NCBI GenBank assembly: GCA_022649135.1 | Contig: JALCNP010000001.1 | Span: 124,001-188,000, forward strand | DNA: 64,000 bases | Reading direction: 5' to 3' | Source: Bifidobacterium sp. | GTDB taxonomy: Bacteria; Actinomycetota; Actinomycetes; Actinomycetales; Bifidobacteriaceae | Position numbers and translations under genes: made by a program | Shown here: piece by piece, positions 32,391 through 41,754 of the stretch | Position numbering within the stretch: the stretch's first letter is position 1 | How the letters are laid out: every line of letters begins with the position of its first letter | The notes under the pieces: model-generated | What the model saw: only the letters and a program-made list of their open reading frames with translations | Told to the model about the DNA's origin: nothing | Databases searched by the model: none

Positions 32391-32397
32391 CCGCGCA

Positions 32398-32430
32398 GCA
32401 TGGCCGCATAGGTCGCCTACGCGGCCATGC
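32398..32430 (+). terminator. Second hairpin upstream of yraN
   Basis: Arms gcatggccgc (32398-32407) and gcggccatgc (32421-32430) with an inner tagg/ccta stem and a TCG loop. Placed 80 bp before yraN, it may back up the preceding terminator or act in the yraN leader. Confidence 0.5.
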
Positions 32431-32510
32431 GCGACACGCCAGACGCGGGCGTGCATCCACATCCACCGCTTCCAGCCACCTCATGTCCCTCATTGTGGTG
32501 CACTTGCCCC

Positions 32511-32963
32511 ATGAGCACAACGCAGATCACGGACACAACGCCAATCTCGGACACCGGCCCCATCGGGCTGTTCGCCGGACAGATGCGACGCACGGGCGTC
32601 AGCGCACGACAGCTGGGACGGCTCGGCGAAAGCTATGCGGCAGCGTGGCTTTCCGCTCACGGATGGCGCCTCCTCGACAGAAACTGGCAGACACGTTACG
32701 GGGAGCTGGATCTGGTGATGACCACCCCCGCAGACGTTCTCGTTTTCGTGGAGGTCAAAACCCGCCGGAGCACTCGGTACGGCCCCGGGCAGGAATCCGT
32801 CACGGCCCACAAGAGGCAGGCAATCCGCCACGCCGGCGCGCAATGGCTGCTCGATCCCACACACCGCCGGATACGGTATGCCTCGTCTCGTTTCGACGTC
32901 GTATCCCTGCTCGTCCGGCACGATGACGGCATCCGTGTGAACCACATCGAGGGGGCCTTCTGA
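32511..32963 (+). CDS. yraN: UPF0102/YraN family endonuclease-like protein
   Basis: A 150-aa protein with the YraN restriction-endonuclease-like fold: GRLGESYAAAWLSAHGWRLL, then the PD-(D/E)xK-type catalytic segment GELDLVM and FVEVKTRRS. Its exact substrate is unknown; in many bacteria it lies beside comM and dprA, as here. The N-terminal ~40 residues before the core are Thr/Ile-rich and unusual for the family. The ATG at 32511 was chosen for being nearest to the core with an upstream gap; codons further upstream are low-complexity. It overlaps comM by 1 bp. Confidence 0.9.
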   Translation: MSTTQITDTTPISDTGPIGLFAGQMRRTGVSARQLGRLGESYAAAWLSAHGWRLLDRNWQTRYGELDLVMTTPADVLVFVEVKTRRSTRYGPGQESVTAHKRQAIRHAGAQWLLDPTHRRIRYASSRFDVVSLLVRHDDGIRVNHIEGAF

Positions 32964-34495
32964 TGGCCGTCGGCAGCGCATTATCCGTGGGTCTTATCGG
33001 ACTGAAGACCTTTGTCATCCAGATACAGTCCTTCATCTCCCCCGGCCTTCCGTATTTCTCCATCATCGGGCTTCCGGACGCATCGCTGAGCGAGGCACGC
33101 GAGAGAGTTCGATCCGCATGCCAGGCGAGCGGCTTCTCCTGGCCCCAGACCCGCGTGACGGTGAATCTGTCCCCCGCCTCCCTGCCCAAACGGGGATCGT
33201 CCCACGATCTGGCGATCGCGGCCAGCGTACTGAGCGCGGCGGGGGTGATTCCCGTGGAGCGGCTTGCACGGACCGTCGTCATCGGTGAGGTGAATCTGGA
33301 CGGCAGCGTCCTGCCGATCAACGGATTGCTTCCCATCGTCATTCACGCGCAGAGAAACGGAATCGGCACAATCGTCGTTCCCTATGGGAACAAGGCCGAG
33401 GCGGAGCTCATCGGCGACGTTGAGATGATCTATGTGCGGCATGTGTCGGAGCTCATCACCCACATGGGAGGCTCCTCGACCTGCAGCGCGTCCGAGATCA
33501 CCCTTTCGGATGTGCAGACATCCAGCGAATCGAAGGCGAGTGTTTCCCCCACCGCGGACATGGGAGAGGTCGTCGGTCAGGAACACATCAAATGGGTTCT
33601 GCAGGTCGCCGCCGCAGGAGGCCATCATCTGCTGATGACGGGTCCACCGGGATCGGGAAAGACGATGCTTGCCTCCCGCATGCCCGGGATCATGAGTCCT
33701 CTGAACGACAGGGAGCAGCTGGAAGTGGCCTCGGTGCGCTCCCTGTGCGGGACTCTTCCCGCCTTCGGCATCAGCGATGTTCCTCCCTTCGAAGCGCCCC
33801 ATCACACGGCTTCGTCGGCGGCGCTCATCGGAGGGGGTTCGGGTGTCGCACGCCCCGGGGCGATCACGCGGGCGCATCGGGGCATACTGTTCATGGACGA
33901 AGCCCCGGAGTTTTCCCCACGGGCGCTGCAGACGCTGCGCGAACCTCTCGAATCAGGATATGTGGCCCTCTCACGGGCGAAGGGAACAACCTACTACCCC
34001 GCACGCTTCCAGCTCATCATGGCGTCCAATCCCTGCCCATGCGGATTTGGATACGGCAATGCGGAACGCTGCGTGTGCAGGGAGCGCGATCGGAGCCGCT
34101 ACTTCGCCCGGTTGTCCGGGCCGATTCTCGATCGTCTTGACATGCAGGTCGATGTTCCCCCGGTGGATCACATCGCCCATGGCTCGGTTACGCCGCATAC
34201 GACCAGCGGGGACATGCGCCGACGGGTCATCTCTGCCAGGGAGACGGCACAGGAGCGCTTCCGCGAACAGCACTGGACATGCAACGCCGAGGCGAGCGGC
34301 TCCTGGCTTCGATCGCACACATCCCACCAGGCGCTTGCTCTGATCAACCAGTCGTTGAAAAGTCAGCGTCTGAGCCTGAGAGGGGCGGATCGCGCGATGA
34401 GACTGGCCTGGACGCTGTGCGACCTGACCGGAAGAACCTCGCCCGGGCGCGAGGAGATCATGCAGGGCATCATGCTCAGAACGAGGACGTCATGA
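32963..34495 (+). CDS. comM: YifB/ComM-family Mg-chelatase-like AAA+ ATPase
   Basis: A 510-aa protein. The N-terminal domain (KTFVIQIQSFISPGLPYFSI, then NLSPASLPKRGSS) is characteristic of YifB/ComM, followed by an AAA+ module with Walker A GPPGSGKTML, Walker B ILFMDEAPEF and a sensor region MASNPCPCG. ComM is a helicase that promotes branch migration during natural transformation in Gram-negatives. The gene is between yraN and dprA with 1-bp and 4-bp overlaps, forming a three-gene unit. Function in transformation is inferred from family and neighbours. Confidence 0.93.
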   Translation: MAVGSALSVGLIGLKTFVIQIQSFISPGLPYFSIIGLPDASLSEARERVRSACQASGFSWPQTRVTVNLSPASLPKRGSSHDLAIAASVLSAAGVIPVERLARTVVIGEVNLDGSVLPINGLLPIVIHAQRNGIGTIVVPYGNKAEAELIGDVEMIYVRHVSELITHMGGSSTCSASEITLSDVQTSSESKASVSPTADMGEVVGQEHIKWVLQVAAAGGHHLLMTGPPGSGKTMLASRMPGIMSPLNDREQLEVASVRSLCGTLPAFGISDVPPFEAPHHTASSAALIGGGSGVARPGAITRAHRGILFMDEAPEFSPRALQTLREPLESGYVALSRAKGTTYYPARFQLIMASNPCPCGFGYGNAERCVCRERDRSRYFARLSGPILDRLDMQVDVPPVDHIAHGSVTPHTTSGDMRRRVISARETAQERFREQHWTCNAEASGSWLRSHTSHQALALINQSLKSQRLSLRGADRAMRLAWTLCDLTGRTSPGREEIMQGIMLRTRTS

Positions 34496-36081
34496 CCTGT
34501 GCCGCCCCTTCCATCCCATACCCGAGCACGGGCGCGACAAGCCTCGACGACGAAACGCTGTGCAGGGCTGTACTGACGTACTGCATCAACAGCGCCGACG
34601 CGATAATGTCCACGATGCTCCGCGGGGCACCGGACGCCCGATCCATTGTCGACCTCCTGATCAGGGAGCTTTCCTCCCCATCCGACCGGGCTTCGGCGAC
34701 TGCACCGCCCACGACACGATCGGCGCAAGGAAAACTCGACGACATCTTCGCGCGTGGCCTCATCGGCACCGGACGGCGACTGCACCCACGCCATCTGAAG
34801 GCATTCCATAATGCCATGCATCATTGGCTTACGCGGCTGTCTCAGCTCCCCTCCTTCGACGACGAGACGCTCACGGGGATTGTCACCGGATCGGGGCGCT
34901 ATTGGATAATCGCCCCTCATAATCCATGCTGGCCCTCCCGGCTTGACGACATCACCCTCGACGGCCAGTGGGCCCCACCGCTGTGTCTATGGGGCTCGGG
35001 GGATCGAGGGGCGCTGTCGAGCTGCTCCGGCCCGGTGTCCGTGGTTGGTTCGCGAGGGGCCAACGACTATGGTCGAAACATCGCCCGCAATATCGCCCGC
35101 GATGCGGCATCGCGCGGTCATACCGTGGTCTCGGGAGGGGCACTCGGAGCGGATGCGGCCGCGCACTGGGGCGCACTGGACGCCATGGAATCCTATGGGG
35201 AGCACGATGCCGGACGCACGGTCGCCGTGTTCGCAGGAGGCCTTGACCACATCGGGCCACGGCGCAACGCACAGCTGTTCGACGCGATTCTCGCACATCA
35301 TGGGGCCCTGATCAGCGAACTGTGCCCGGACACCATACCCGAACCCCGACGGTTTCTTCTGCGCAACAGAATCATCGCCGCATTGTCCCGCAGCGTGGTG
35401 GTCGCCCAGGCCCGATTGAGATCCGGAGCCCTGAACACCGCCCATTGGGCGAACGAATTCAGCCGTGACGTGTATGCCATCCCCGGCAATGTGGACACCC
35501 CGGGCAACGCGGGATGCAACAGGCTGATCGAAACGAACCAGGCGATGATCCTGTGCACGGATCATCCGGGCGAGGACATCTGCCATCCCGGGCACACCCC
35601 GGGCCCAGCGCCCACTTCCGCGGCCGTGCAGCCGCCGGACGGCAACGGTCCCTGCCTCCCCCGCACCGGACAGCCCGCCGATGACCCCCGCGACAGCGAC
35701 GATTCAGACAGGAACGGAGCCACGAATCGAGGATTCGGGGGCATCGAACGGTCACACCTGCCGATGGCGCGAGGCGTACTCTCGTATCTGAGACGCCGGA
35801 ACACGGCCGGAATCGATCAACTCATGGAGGAGATGCGCGGCACCCGGCCGCCAGGCCCCGGCGACGACGCCCGGGAAAAACCGGAATCCCGCGCCGCACC
35901 CCCGCAAGAGGAAGCGCACGACGACGCCACGATCCACCGGAACGACCCCCGGCAGCTCATCACGACGTTGGGGGAAATGGAGATGGCGGGCCTGATCGTC
36001 ATACGCGGAAGTTCGGTATCGATGCCCCGACCATCGGCAACGGCCCATGCGACGACACCGCATACCCCCGACACACGCTGA
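34492..36081 (+). CDS. dprA: DNA-processing protein DprA, long form
   Basis: A 529-aa protein. The Rossmann-like DprA core spans about residues 175-345: GSRGANDYGR, VVSGGALGADAAAHWGALDA, AVFAGGLDHI, then RFLLRNRIIAALSR and SGALNTAHWANEF. DprA loads RecA onto incoming single-stranded DNA. Usual DprA is 290-400 residues; here the C-terminal 180 residues include a Pro/Asp-rich linker before a winged-helix-like end (ARGVLSYLRRRNTAGIDQLM). The start overlaps the comM stop (ATGA). No other competence genes appear in the window. Confidence 0.9.
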   Translation: MTCAAPSIPYPSTGATSLDDETLCRAVLTYCINSADAIMSTMLRGAPDARSIVDLLIRELSSPSDRASATAPPTTRSAQGKLDDIFARGLIGTGRRLHPRHLKAFHNAMHHWLTRLSQLPSFDDETLTGIVTGSGRYWIIAPHNPCWPSRLDDITLDGQWAPPLCLWGSGDRGALSSCSGPVSVVGSRGANDYGRNIARNIARDAASRGHTVVSGGALGADAAAHWGALDAMESYGEHDAGRTVAVFAGGLDHIGPRRNAQLFDAILAHHGALISELCPDTIPEPRRFLLRNRIIAALSRSVVVAQARLRSGALNTAHWANEFSRDVYAIPGNVDTPGNAGCNRLIETNQAMILCTDHPGEDICHPGHTPGPAPTSAAVQPPDGNGPCLPRTGQPADDPRDSDDSDRNGATNRGFGGIERSHLPMARGVLSYLRRRNTAGIDQLMEEMRGTRPPGPGDDAREKPESRAAPPQEEAHDDATIHRNDPRQLITTLGEMEMAGLIVIRGSSVSMPRPSATAHATTPHTPDTR

Positions 36082-36413
36082 GCATGCACGAGCTCCCCCA
36101 CCGTCGCATAGGCGAACATGGCATACCGCGGTACACGCTGAGCACGCCGGTCCTTCACACCGGGCTCGACCATCATGGACGTCCCCCCCCACCCGCGGAG
36201 AGGGGCACCGTCCCGCTCGCCCCACGCCGAAGTCACCCGCGCGGACACGGACGTATGTGTCCCCGTATCTCTCTCAAGGGCCGACCCGCTTGAACCGCCC
36301 ACGGACACGGACGCGCGGAAAGACCGTGTCGCGACCACCCTGTCGTACTCGACCCGGGCCCACGCACACGGACACTCGGAAAGACCGGAAAGTGACGCCC
36401 CTCCTCGGCGCGA
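36082..36413. other. Intergenic region between convergent dprA and MGMT-like gene
   Basis: About 330 bp without a gene. It holds imperfect direct repeats built on cacggacacggac followed by ggaaagacc (near 36300-36390) and a hairpin ggacac/gtgtcc at 36243-36262. No clear terminator is seen. Confidence 0.4.
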
Positions 36414-36758
36414 TCAGCCATGCCACTGGCATCGGTCCATGTCGACGCAGCCGCCCTCCGCGCCCGCATTGGCGTGATCCGGTCTGGGTTCCACGAACGA
36501 CACGCCCTCCCGCTCGAGCAGCGCACGCTGCTTGTCGGGACCGCCAAAGGCAAAGCCCGGAGCCAACGACCCGTCACGAAAAACCACCCGATGGCATGGG
36601 ATGATTCCCGGCTCGGGGTTCGCATGCAAGGCGAAACCGACGAAACGCGCATTACGAGGATTCCCGGCGAGCGCGGCGACCTGACCGTAGGTCGCCACAG
36701 TGCCGGGAGGAATGGAGCACACCACCGCATACACGCGGCTATGGAATGATTCCTGCAT
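36414..36758 (-). CDS. Single-domain MGMT-like DNA alkyltransferase
   Basis: A 114-aa protein equal to the C-terminal DNA-binding/active-site domain of O6-alkylguanine-DNA alkyltransferases: VYAVVCSIPPGTVATYGQVAA, GNPRNARFVG and PCHRVV with the acceptor cysteine. Short relatives are either active mini-MGMTs or alkyltransferase-like proteins (ATL), in which Trp replaces Cys. Here the cysteine is kept. It may repair alkylated guanine or flag lesions for excision repair. It diverges from the sdhA-like gene with 59 bp between starts. Confidence 0.88.
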   Translation of the reverse strand: MQESFHSRVYAVVCSIPPGTVATYGQVAALAGNPRNARFVGFALHANPEPGIIPCHRVVFRDGSLAPGFAFGGPDKQRALLEREGVSFVEPRPDHANAGAEGGCVDMDRCQWHG

Positions 36759-36817
36759 ACCCGTATTATGGCAGCCCTCCGGGATGATTCGTCAACCCCT
36801 GTGCGACAATCAAAGGC

Positions 36818-38869
36818 ATGAACGTAAAACACGTAGAGCACATGTACGATGCCGTGATCGTCGGAGCCGGAGCCGCCGGACTCTCCGCGGCGTTGGGGAT
36901 TCTCCGCTCTCCCGGCGTCACGCGGCTTCGGAAGACAACGGCCGCACCGAAGATCCTGGTCGTTTCCAAGCTCCAGCCTCTTCGCTCACACACCGGATCG
37001 GCCGAGGGCGGCATCGCCGCGAGCCTGGGGAACATGGAGCACGACGACTGGCGCTGGCACTACTATGACACGGTCAAGGGCGGGGATTGGCTGGTCGACC
37101 AGGACGCGGCCCGCATACTCGCCGAATGCGCCCCCCAGGTCGTCATCGACCTCGAGCATTCGGGAGTCGCATTCTCCCGCAGTGAGGACGGGCATATCGC
37201 CCAGCGCCGATTCGGAGGCCACACCGCCGACTACGGAGACAGGCCCATACGACGGGCGGCCTATGCGACGGACCGCATCGGCCATCAGATCCTTTACACG
37301 TTGTGGCAGCAGTGCGTCTCCCTCGGAGTCGAATTCGCCGAGGAATGGTACGTCACCGATCTGGCTCTAGACGCCGACGGCCGTCGCGTCGAAGGCATCG
37401 TGGCGTATGACACGCACAGCGGAAGCGTGCACGCCCTGCGCTCAAAAAACGTCGTGTTCGCCACCGGAGGGGCGGGAAGACTGTTCCACACCACTTCGAA
37501 CTCATGGGATCTGACCGGAGACGGCATGGCGCTGGCCCTGGCGGCGGGCCTGCAGCTCGAGGACATCGAGTTCATGCAGTTCCACCCCACCGGCCTGGCC
37601 CACACCGGGATACTCCTCTCCGAGGCCGCTCGAGCCGAAGGGGGGATATTGAGGAACTCCGAAGGCGAGTCCTTTATGAACAGGTACGCCCCCGGTCACG
37701 GCGATCTCGCGGCGCGGGACGTGGTCAGCCGCTCGATCATGACGGAAATCAAAGCCGGCCGGGGCGTGGCGGATCCCGCCGACGACCGCGGGGTCAAGGA
37801 CTGCGTGTGGCTCGACATGACGGGAATCGACCCCCAGCGCATGCAGCGGGCGCTTCCCCAGGTCTGCGACACGATCCGGCAATATGCCGGGCTCGATCCC
37901 TCACGCGACCTCGTTCCCGTGAAGCCCACAGCCCACTACACCATGGGAGGCATTCCCATCACCACCGACGGCGAGGTCTACCAGTGGAGGAACGGTGAAC
38001 GAGCCATAATCGAGGGAATGTTCGCCGCCGGGGAGTGCTCCTGCGTCGGAGTGCACGGCGCCAACCGGCTGGGAGGCAACTCCCTGCTCGACGCCTGTCT
38101 GTTCGGAACGCGCGCAGGACACTCCGTCGCACGCCGCATCGAACAGTCGTCCGTCCCTGGCTCCACGTGCAACGCCAGCGCCGACGACGACACCGAAGCA
38201 ATCGACGACGCCAGCGTCATCGCCGCGACCGACAGCGTGACCGCCGGCTTCCCTGAAGAGCCGTCATCGTGCATCGACGGGATAGGCGAAAAACGAAAAG
38301 CCGAGCTGTCGTTCCTCCTCGCAGGCGACAATGATTCCAGTACGACGCCCCGCGACCCGACAGACGGCGCGACAACGGCATCGGAGGCGAACGCCGGGAA
38401 GGGAGATCGCGGGGACACAGGTCGCAATACCGGTGACGGCATCGACGACGGAAGCCCGCACGGCGACGCCCACGGCGACAATCCCTATCGGATCGCCGCC
38501 GAGCTCGGCACGACCATGGAGCATGCACTCGCCGTGTATTGCAGCGCGGCAAGCATCGACCATGCCATGGCGAAGATCGACGGCGACCTCCGGCCCCGCG
38601 CCGCAGCCCTGCGCGCGCATTCCCCCAGCCCGGTCTTCAATCAGGAGATCATCGCGATCTGGGAGGCGACGAATCTGGTCCGTCTCGGCAGATCGATGCT
38701 CACGGCCAGCGATGCGCGGCACGAATCGCGCGGGTCTCTCTGCCGGACCGACTTCCCGAAACGCGACGACCAGCATTACCTGGCCCATTGCATGGTGTCC
38801 GAGGACAAGACCGTGACCTGGCAGCCCGTCCACATCGTCGACATGCCACCTCAGGCGCGCGAATACTGA
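36818..38869 (+). CDS. sdhA: Succinate dehydrogenase/fumarate reductase flavoprotein subunit with long insertion
   Basis: A 683-aa FAD enzyme. The N terminus has [11 protein letters not shown] and the flavin-linking His58 in [11 protein letters not shown]. Catalytic segments FHPTGL, the SRSIM region and [10 protein letters not shown] are intact. Residues 444-554 are a 111-residue Asp/Ser/Gly-rich insertion between the FAD domain and the helical C-terminal domain. The protein converts succinate and fumarate with the iron-sulfur subunit encoded downstream. No membrane anchor gene follows. Bifidobacteria lack a full citric acid cycle, so fumarate reduction is the likelier direction. L-aspartate oxidase is a relative, but the paired FeS gene argues against it. 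Confidence 0.88.
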   Translation: MNVKHVEHMYDAVIVGAGAAGLSAALGILRSPGVTRLRKTTAAPKILVVSKLQPLRSHTGSAEGGIAASLGNMEHDDWRWHYYDTVKGGDWLVDQDAARILAECAPQVVIDLEHSGVAFSRSEDGHIAQRRFGGHTADYGDRPIRRAAYATDRIGHQILYTLWQQCVSLGVEFAEEWYVTDLALDADGRRVEGIVAYDTHSGSVHALRSKNVVFATGGAGRLFHTTSNSWDLTGDGMALALAAGLQLEDIEFMQFHPTGLAHTGILLSEAARAEGGILRNSEGESFMNRYAPGHGDLAARDVVSRSIMTEIKAGRGVADPADDRGVKDCVWLDMTGIDPQRMQRALPQVCDTIRQYAGLDPSRDLVPVKPTAHYTMGGIPITTDGEVYQWRNGERAIIEGMFAAGECSCVGVHGANRLGGNSLLDACLFGTRAGHSVARRIEQSSVPGSTCNASADDDTEAIDDASVIAATDSVTAGFPEEPSSCIDGIGEKRKAELSFLLAGDNDSSTTPRDPTDGATTASEANAGKGDRGDTGRNTGDGIDDGSPHGDAHGDNPYRIAAELGTTMEHALAVYCSAASIDHAMAKIDGDLRPRAAALRAHSPSPVFNQEIIAIWEATNLVRLGRSMLTASDARHESRGSLCRTDFPKRDDQHYLAHCMVSEDKTVTWQPVHIVDMPPQAREY

Positions 38870-38998
38870 TGCGCGCGGAGGGCAAGCCGGACGCGCACGT
38901 CTGTTCCCCGAAGCGCCCCATCGCGCCAGGGGCCGGAGTGGGCTATACTGCACAGGGCGAAACCGCAGGGCGCCGGATTCATGGGAAAGGCGGAACAG

Positions 38999-39976
38999 AT
39001 GAGCGATAACGGCATCCAATCGGATACGGTCATTCTCCGTATCCATCGTTTTGCGCCGCGTCCCGAACGCGAACGGGAAACGCAGGGAGGTCCCTTCGCG
39101 CGCCGCTCCTCCCCGTTCACCTCATCCGCGGCGTCATCGCGACGCCGACCACGGGGCAGGCACTGGATTCAGGACTACTCCGTGCGCGCGCATCCGCAGG
39201 ACACGATTCTCGACTGCCTCATGGAGATCAAAAGGGATCTCGACCCCACGCTGGCGTTCCGCTATTCGTGCGGACATGGCATGTGCGGATCCGATGCGGT
39301 AATGGTCAACGGGACGCCGACCCTGCTGTGCACGGCCACCGTGGGCCGCTGGGCGAAGTCCCCCGACTTCCCTCCGTCTGACGGATCCGGTTCCCGCCCG
39401 GGGGAATTCAGGTCCACCGCGGGTCTCGGCTCCCCGCAATCGGCACGGACGCACCGAACCGAGACGAAGGGGGCCGCTGCGCCGTCGCGGGGAGTCATCG
39501 AGGTGTCCCCCCTGCAGGGGTTCACCGTGCAGCGCGACCTCATCGCCGATCTCGACCCCATGATGGATCAGATCAGGAAGCTGCACCCCTACCTTGATAC
39601 GGACGGTGCTCCGGAGACCGCAGCCGAAGACGGCACGCATGCGGGGGAACATCTGCAGAGCCCCGCGCAGCTACAGCGCTATGAGCTGCTCAGCAACTGC
39701 ATCTCCTGCGGCCTGTGCGAGGCGAGCTGTCCGGTGTTTGCCGGCGGCGAGGCCTTCATCGGACCGGCGGCCCTGGTCAGCGCGGCCAGATTCATCAACG
39801 ACTCGCGAGACACGGGGACGGAGGAACGGCTCGACGCGATCGACAGCGAGGACGGCGTCGCCGCCTGCCAATCGGTGCGCGCCTGCTCGCGCCCATGCCC
39901 CCGGGGCATCGATGTCGGCGAGGAGATATGGCAGCTCATCTCCCAGGTGAACGGCAGACGCCAGCAACAGCCGTAA
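38999..39976 (+). CDS. sdhB: Succinate dehydrogenase/fumarate reductase iron-sulfur subunit with insertions
   Basis: A 325-aa protein. It has the [2Fe-2S] plant-ferredoxin motif YSCGHGMCGSDAVMV with a final Cys in PTLLC, and in the C-terminal half CISCGLCEASCP and later ACSRPCPRG for the [4Fe-4S] and [3Fe-4S] clusters. It passes electrons between the flavoprotein and a quinone or membrane site. Unlike the usual ~240-260-residue subunit, it has a basic N-terminal extension and a ~60-residue Ser/Gly-rich insertion after the ferredoxin domain. The ATG at 38999 follows AAAGG; another in-frame ATG lies at 38981. Confidence 0.88.
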   Translation: MSDNGIQSDTVILRIHRFAPRPERERETQGGPFARRSSPFTSSAASSRRRPRGRHWIQDYSVRAHPQDTILDCLMEIKRDLDPTLAFRYSCGHGMCGSDAVMVNGTPTLLCTATVGRWAKSPDFPPSDGSGSRPGEFRSTAGLGSPQSARTHRTETKGAAAPSRGVIEVSPLQGFTVQRDLIADLDPMMDQIRKLHPYLDTDGAPETAAEDGTHAGEHLQSPAQLQRYELLSNCISCGLCEASCPVFAGGEAFIGPAALVSAARFINDSRDTGTEERLDAIDSEDGVAACQSVRACSRPCPRGIDVGEEIWQLISQVNGRRQQQP

Positions 39977-40020
39977 ACACGTGCCTCGTCGAAGCTCAAC
40001 ACCAACTAGAGTAGGGACTC

Positions 40021-40692
40021 ATGGATAGAACGTCATTTACCAATCTCGCCAAGATATGGCAGTTCAGCGAGGAACGGGCCATGGAACGCCAGTCGGCGGA
40101 GCTTCGGGAGGCCCGCGAGCGCGCGGAGCGCGAGGGAATGCCGCAAGGCTCGGCGGCGCAGGCGGAGTTCCTGCGACTGATGATCCTTGCCACGGCCAGC
40201 ACGTCGATCATCGCCATCGGAACCGGGTCGGTCGTCGAGGCGGTCCAGATGATAGAGGCGCTTGACGGGCGGGGGCAGCTGACCGCCGTCGACTCCTCGG
40301 GACAGGGGGTGGGGCTGATCCGCTCGCTTTTCCATGAGCTTGCCGATGCCACCCAGACATCCCTTCGTGCCGTGAACGCGCCTGCCGGCATGTTCCTGCC
40401 CCGCCTCAATGCGAACGACTACGACCTCATCGTGGTGGGGGGCGATCATCGCAGCTATCATGCCGCATTCGACCAGGCGATGAGACTCCTGCGGGGGCAT
40501 GGAATCATCATCTTCACCGATGTCATGGCCCTGGGAACGCCGCAGCAGAACGGGGGCGTCCTCAATCCCGCCGATCGTGGGGACAAGGCGGTGGCGATGC
40601 GGGAGCTTCTCGAGGATGTTCAGACCGACGAGCGCTTCGATTCCGCACTCATCCCCTGCGGAACGGGAACGCTTATCGCGGTCAGGCGCTGA
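40021..40692 (+). CDS. O-methyltransferase family protein
   Basis: A 223-aa protein resembling SAM-dependent O-methyltransferases (COG4122 type). It has ASTSIIAIGTGSVVEAVQMI as a SAM-binding strand-loop, LTAVDSSGQG as the acidic ribose-binding strand, and DLIVVGGDHRSY as the third conserved element. The Gly-rich loop is less canonical than usual. Substrate unknown. It begins 44 bp after sdhB on the same strand and may be co-transcribed. It points toward the LOG gene on the other strand. Confidence 0.8.
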   Translation: MDRTSFTNLAKIWQFSEERAMERQSAELREARERAEREGMPQGSAAQAEFLRLMILATASTSIIAIGTGSVVEAVQMIEALDGRGQLTAVDSSGQGVGLIRSLFHELADATQTSLRAVNAPAGMFLPRLNANDYDLIVVGGDHRSYHAAFDQAMRLLRGHGIIIFTDVMALGTPQQNGGVLNPADRGDKAVAMRELLEDVQTDERFDSALIPCGTGTLIAVRR

Positions 40693-40750
40693 CCGCCTCG
40701 CCCGCATCCACCGGGGCGGATCGAGCGGAGCCGTCCCCCCGGCCGGACGG

Positions 40751-41605
40751 TCAGGCGCCGGTGGACTTGATGTTTCTCATCGCCACATCCACGGCCTCCC
40801 CGGGATCGTCCGTCAGCACGAACAGACTGGGATCGAGGGAGGAGATCATTCCCCGGCTCCGGACCGTCGACGACAGCCAGTCCATCAGACCCTTCCAGTA
40901 GCGGGTGTCGAAAAGAACGATGGGCACCGACGTCACCTTGTGCGTCTGCACGAGGGTGAGAAGCTCGAACATCTCATCGAGGGTGCCAAATCCACCAGGG
41001 CATATGATCACCCCGGATGAATACTTGACGAACATGGTCTTGCGCACGAAGAAGTAGCGGAACGTTATGCCCAGGTTCACCCACTGGTTCAGCCCCTGCT
41101 CATGGGGCAGCTCGATACCCAGACCGACGGATTTCCCGCCGACCTGGGATGCCCCGCGATTGGCCGCCTCCATGGTTCCCGGTCCTCCCCCGGTGATGAC
41201 GGCCGCACCTCGGGCGGCGATGTCCCGGCCCATCCGCCGGGCGATGCGGTATTCCTCATCCGTGCGTCGCGTACGGGCTGAGCCGAAGACCGTCACCGCG
41301 GGCCCCAGTTCAGCCAATGCGCCGAAGCCGTCCACGAATTCGGACTGGATGCGCAAAACCCGCCACGGATCCATGTGCAGCCAGTCGGCGGGCTGTCCGG
41401 ACTTGAGAAGATTGCCCGTGGTGTTGTCCGTCGGAATCATCGGCCCACGCAGAATGACGGGACCACGGTGATAGGTGTCTCCCAGAGGAGGCTGCCCCAC
41501 ATCGTGCGTCCCATCCGCCCGCCGGTCATGTCCTGCGCCATCGCCCGTCACCGGGTTTTTCTCCGCCGCCTGGGAATCGAGCGATTCGTCGTCGTCATCG
41601 GTCAT
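40751..41605 (-). CDS. TIGR00730-family Rossmann-fold protein (LOG-like)
   Basis: A 284-aa protein with GGGPGTMEAANRGA and PGGFGTLDEMFE, the two signatures of the LOG/lysine decarboxylase-like family; these proteins usually act as cytokinin riboside 5'-monophosphate phosphoribohydrolases. In actinobacteria the physiological substrate is unclear. The first ~85 residues are hydrophilic and not part of the fold. It stands alone and convergent with the O-methyltransferase gene. Confidence 0.88.
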   Translation of the reverse strand: MTDDDDESLDSQAAEKNPVTGDGAGHDRRADGTHDVGQPPLGDTYHRGPVILRGPMIPTDNTTGNLLKSGQPADWLHMDPWRVLRIQSEFVDGFGALAELGPAVTVFGSARTRRTDEEYRIARRMGRDIAARGAAVITGGGPGTMEAANRGASQVGGKSVGLGIELPHEQGLNQWVNLGITFRYFFVRKTMFVKYSSGVIICPGGFGTLDEMFELLTLVQTHKVTSVPIVLFDTRYWKGLMDWLSSTVRSRGMISSLDPSLFVLTDDPGEAVDVAMRNIKSTGA

Positions 41606-41754
41606 AACACACCTCGTAATCCTTCATTCGAGGGCCGCCGTCATGACCTTGACGACAGCCCAACATATCCTGTGCCGCTTCATGCACGCAAGCCCGTTCC
41701 TGCGCCCGGATGCCGGGCACCATATGGAGGTCGGGACGCCCTTCTCCACACACC

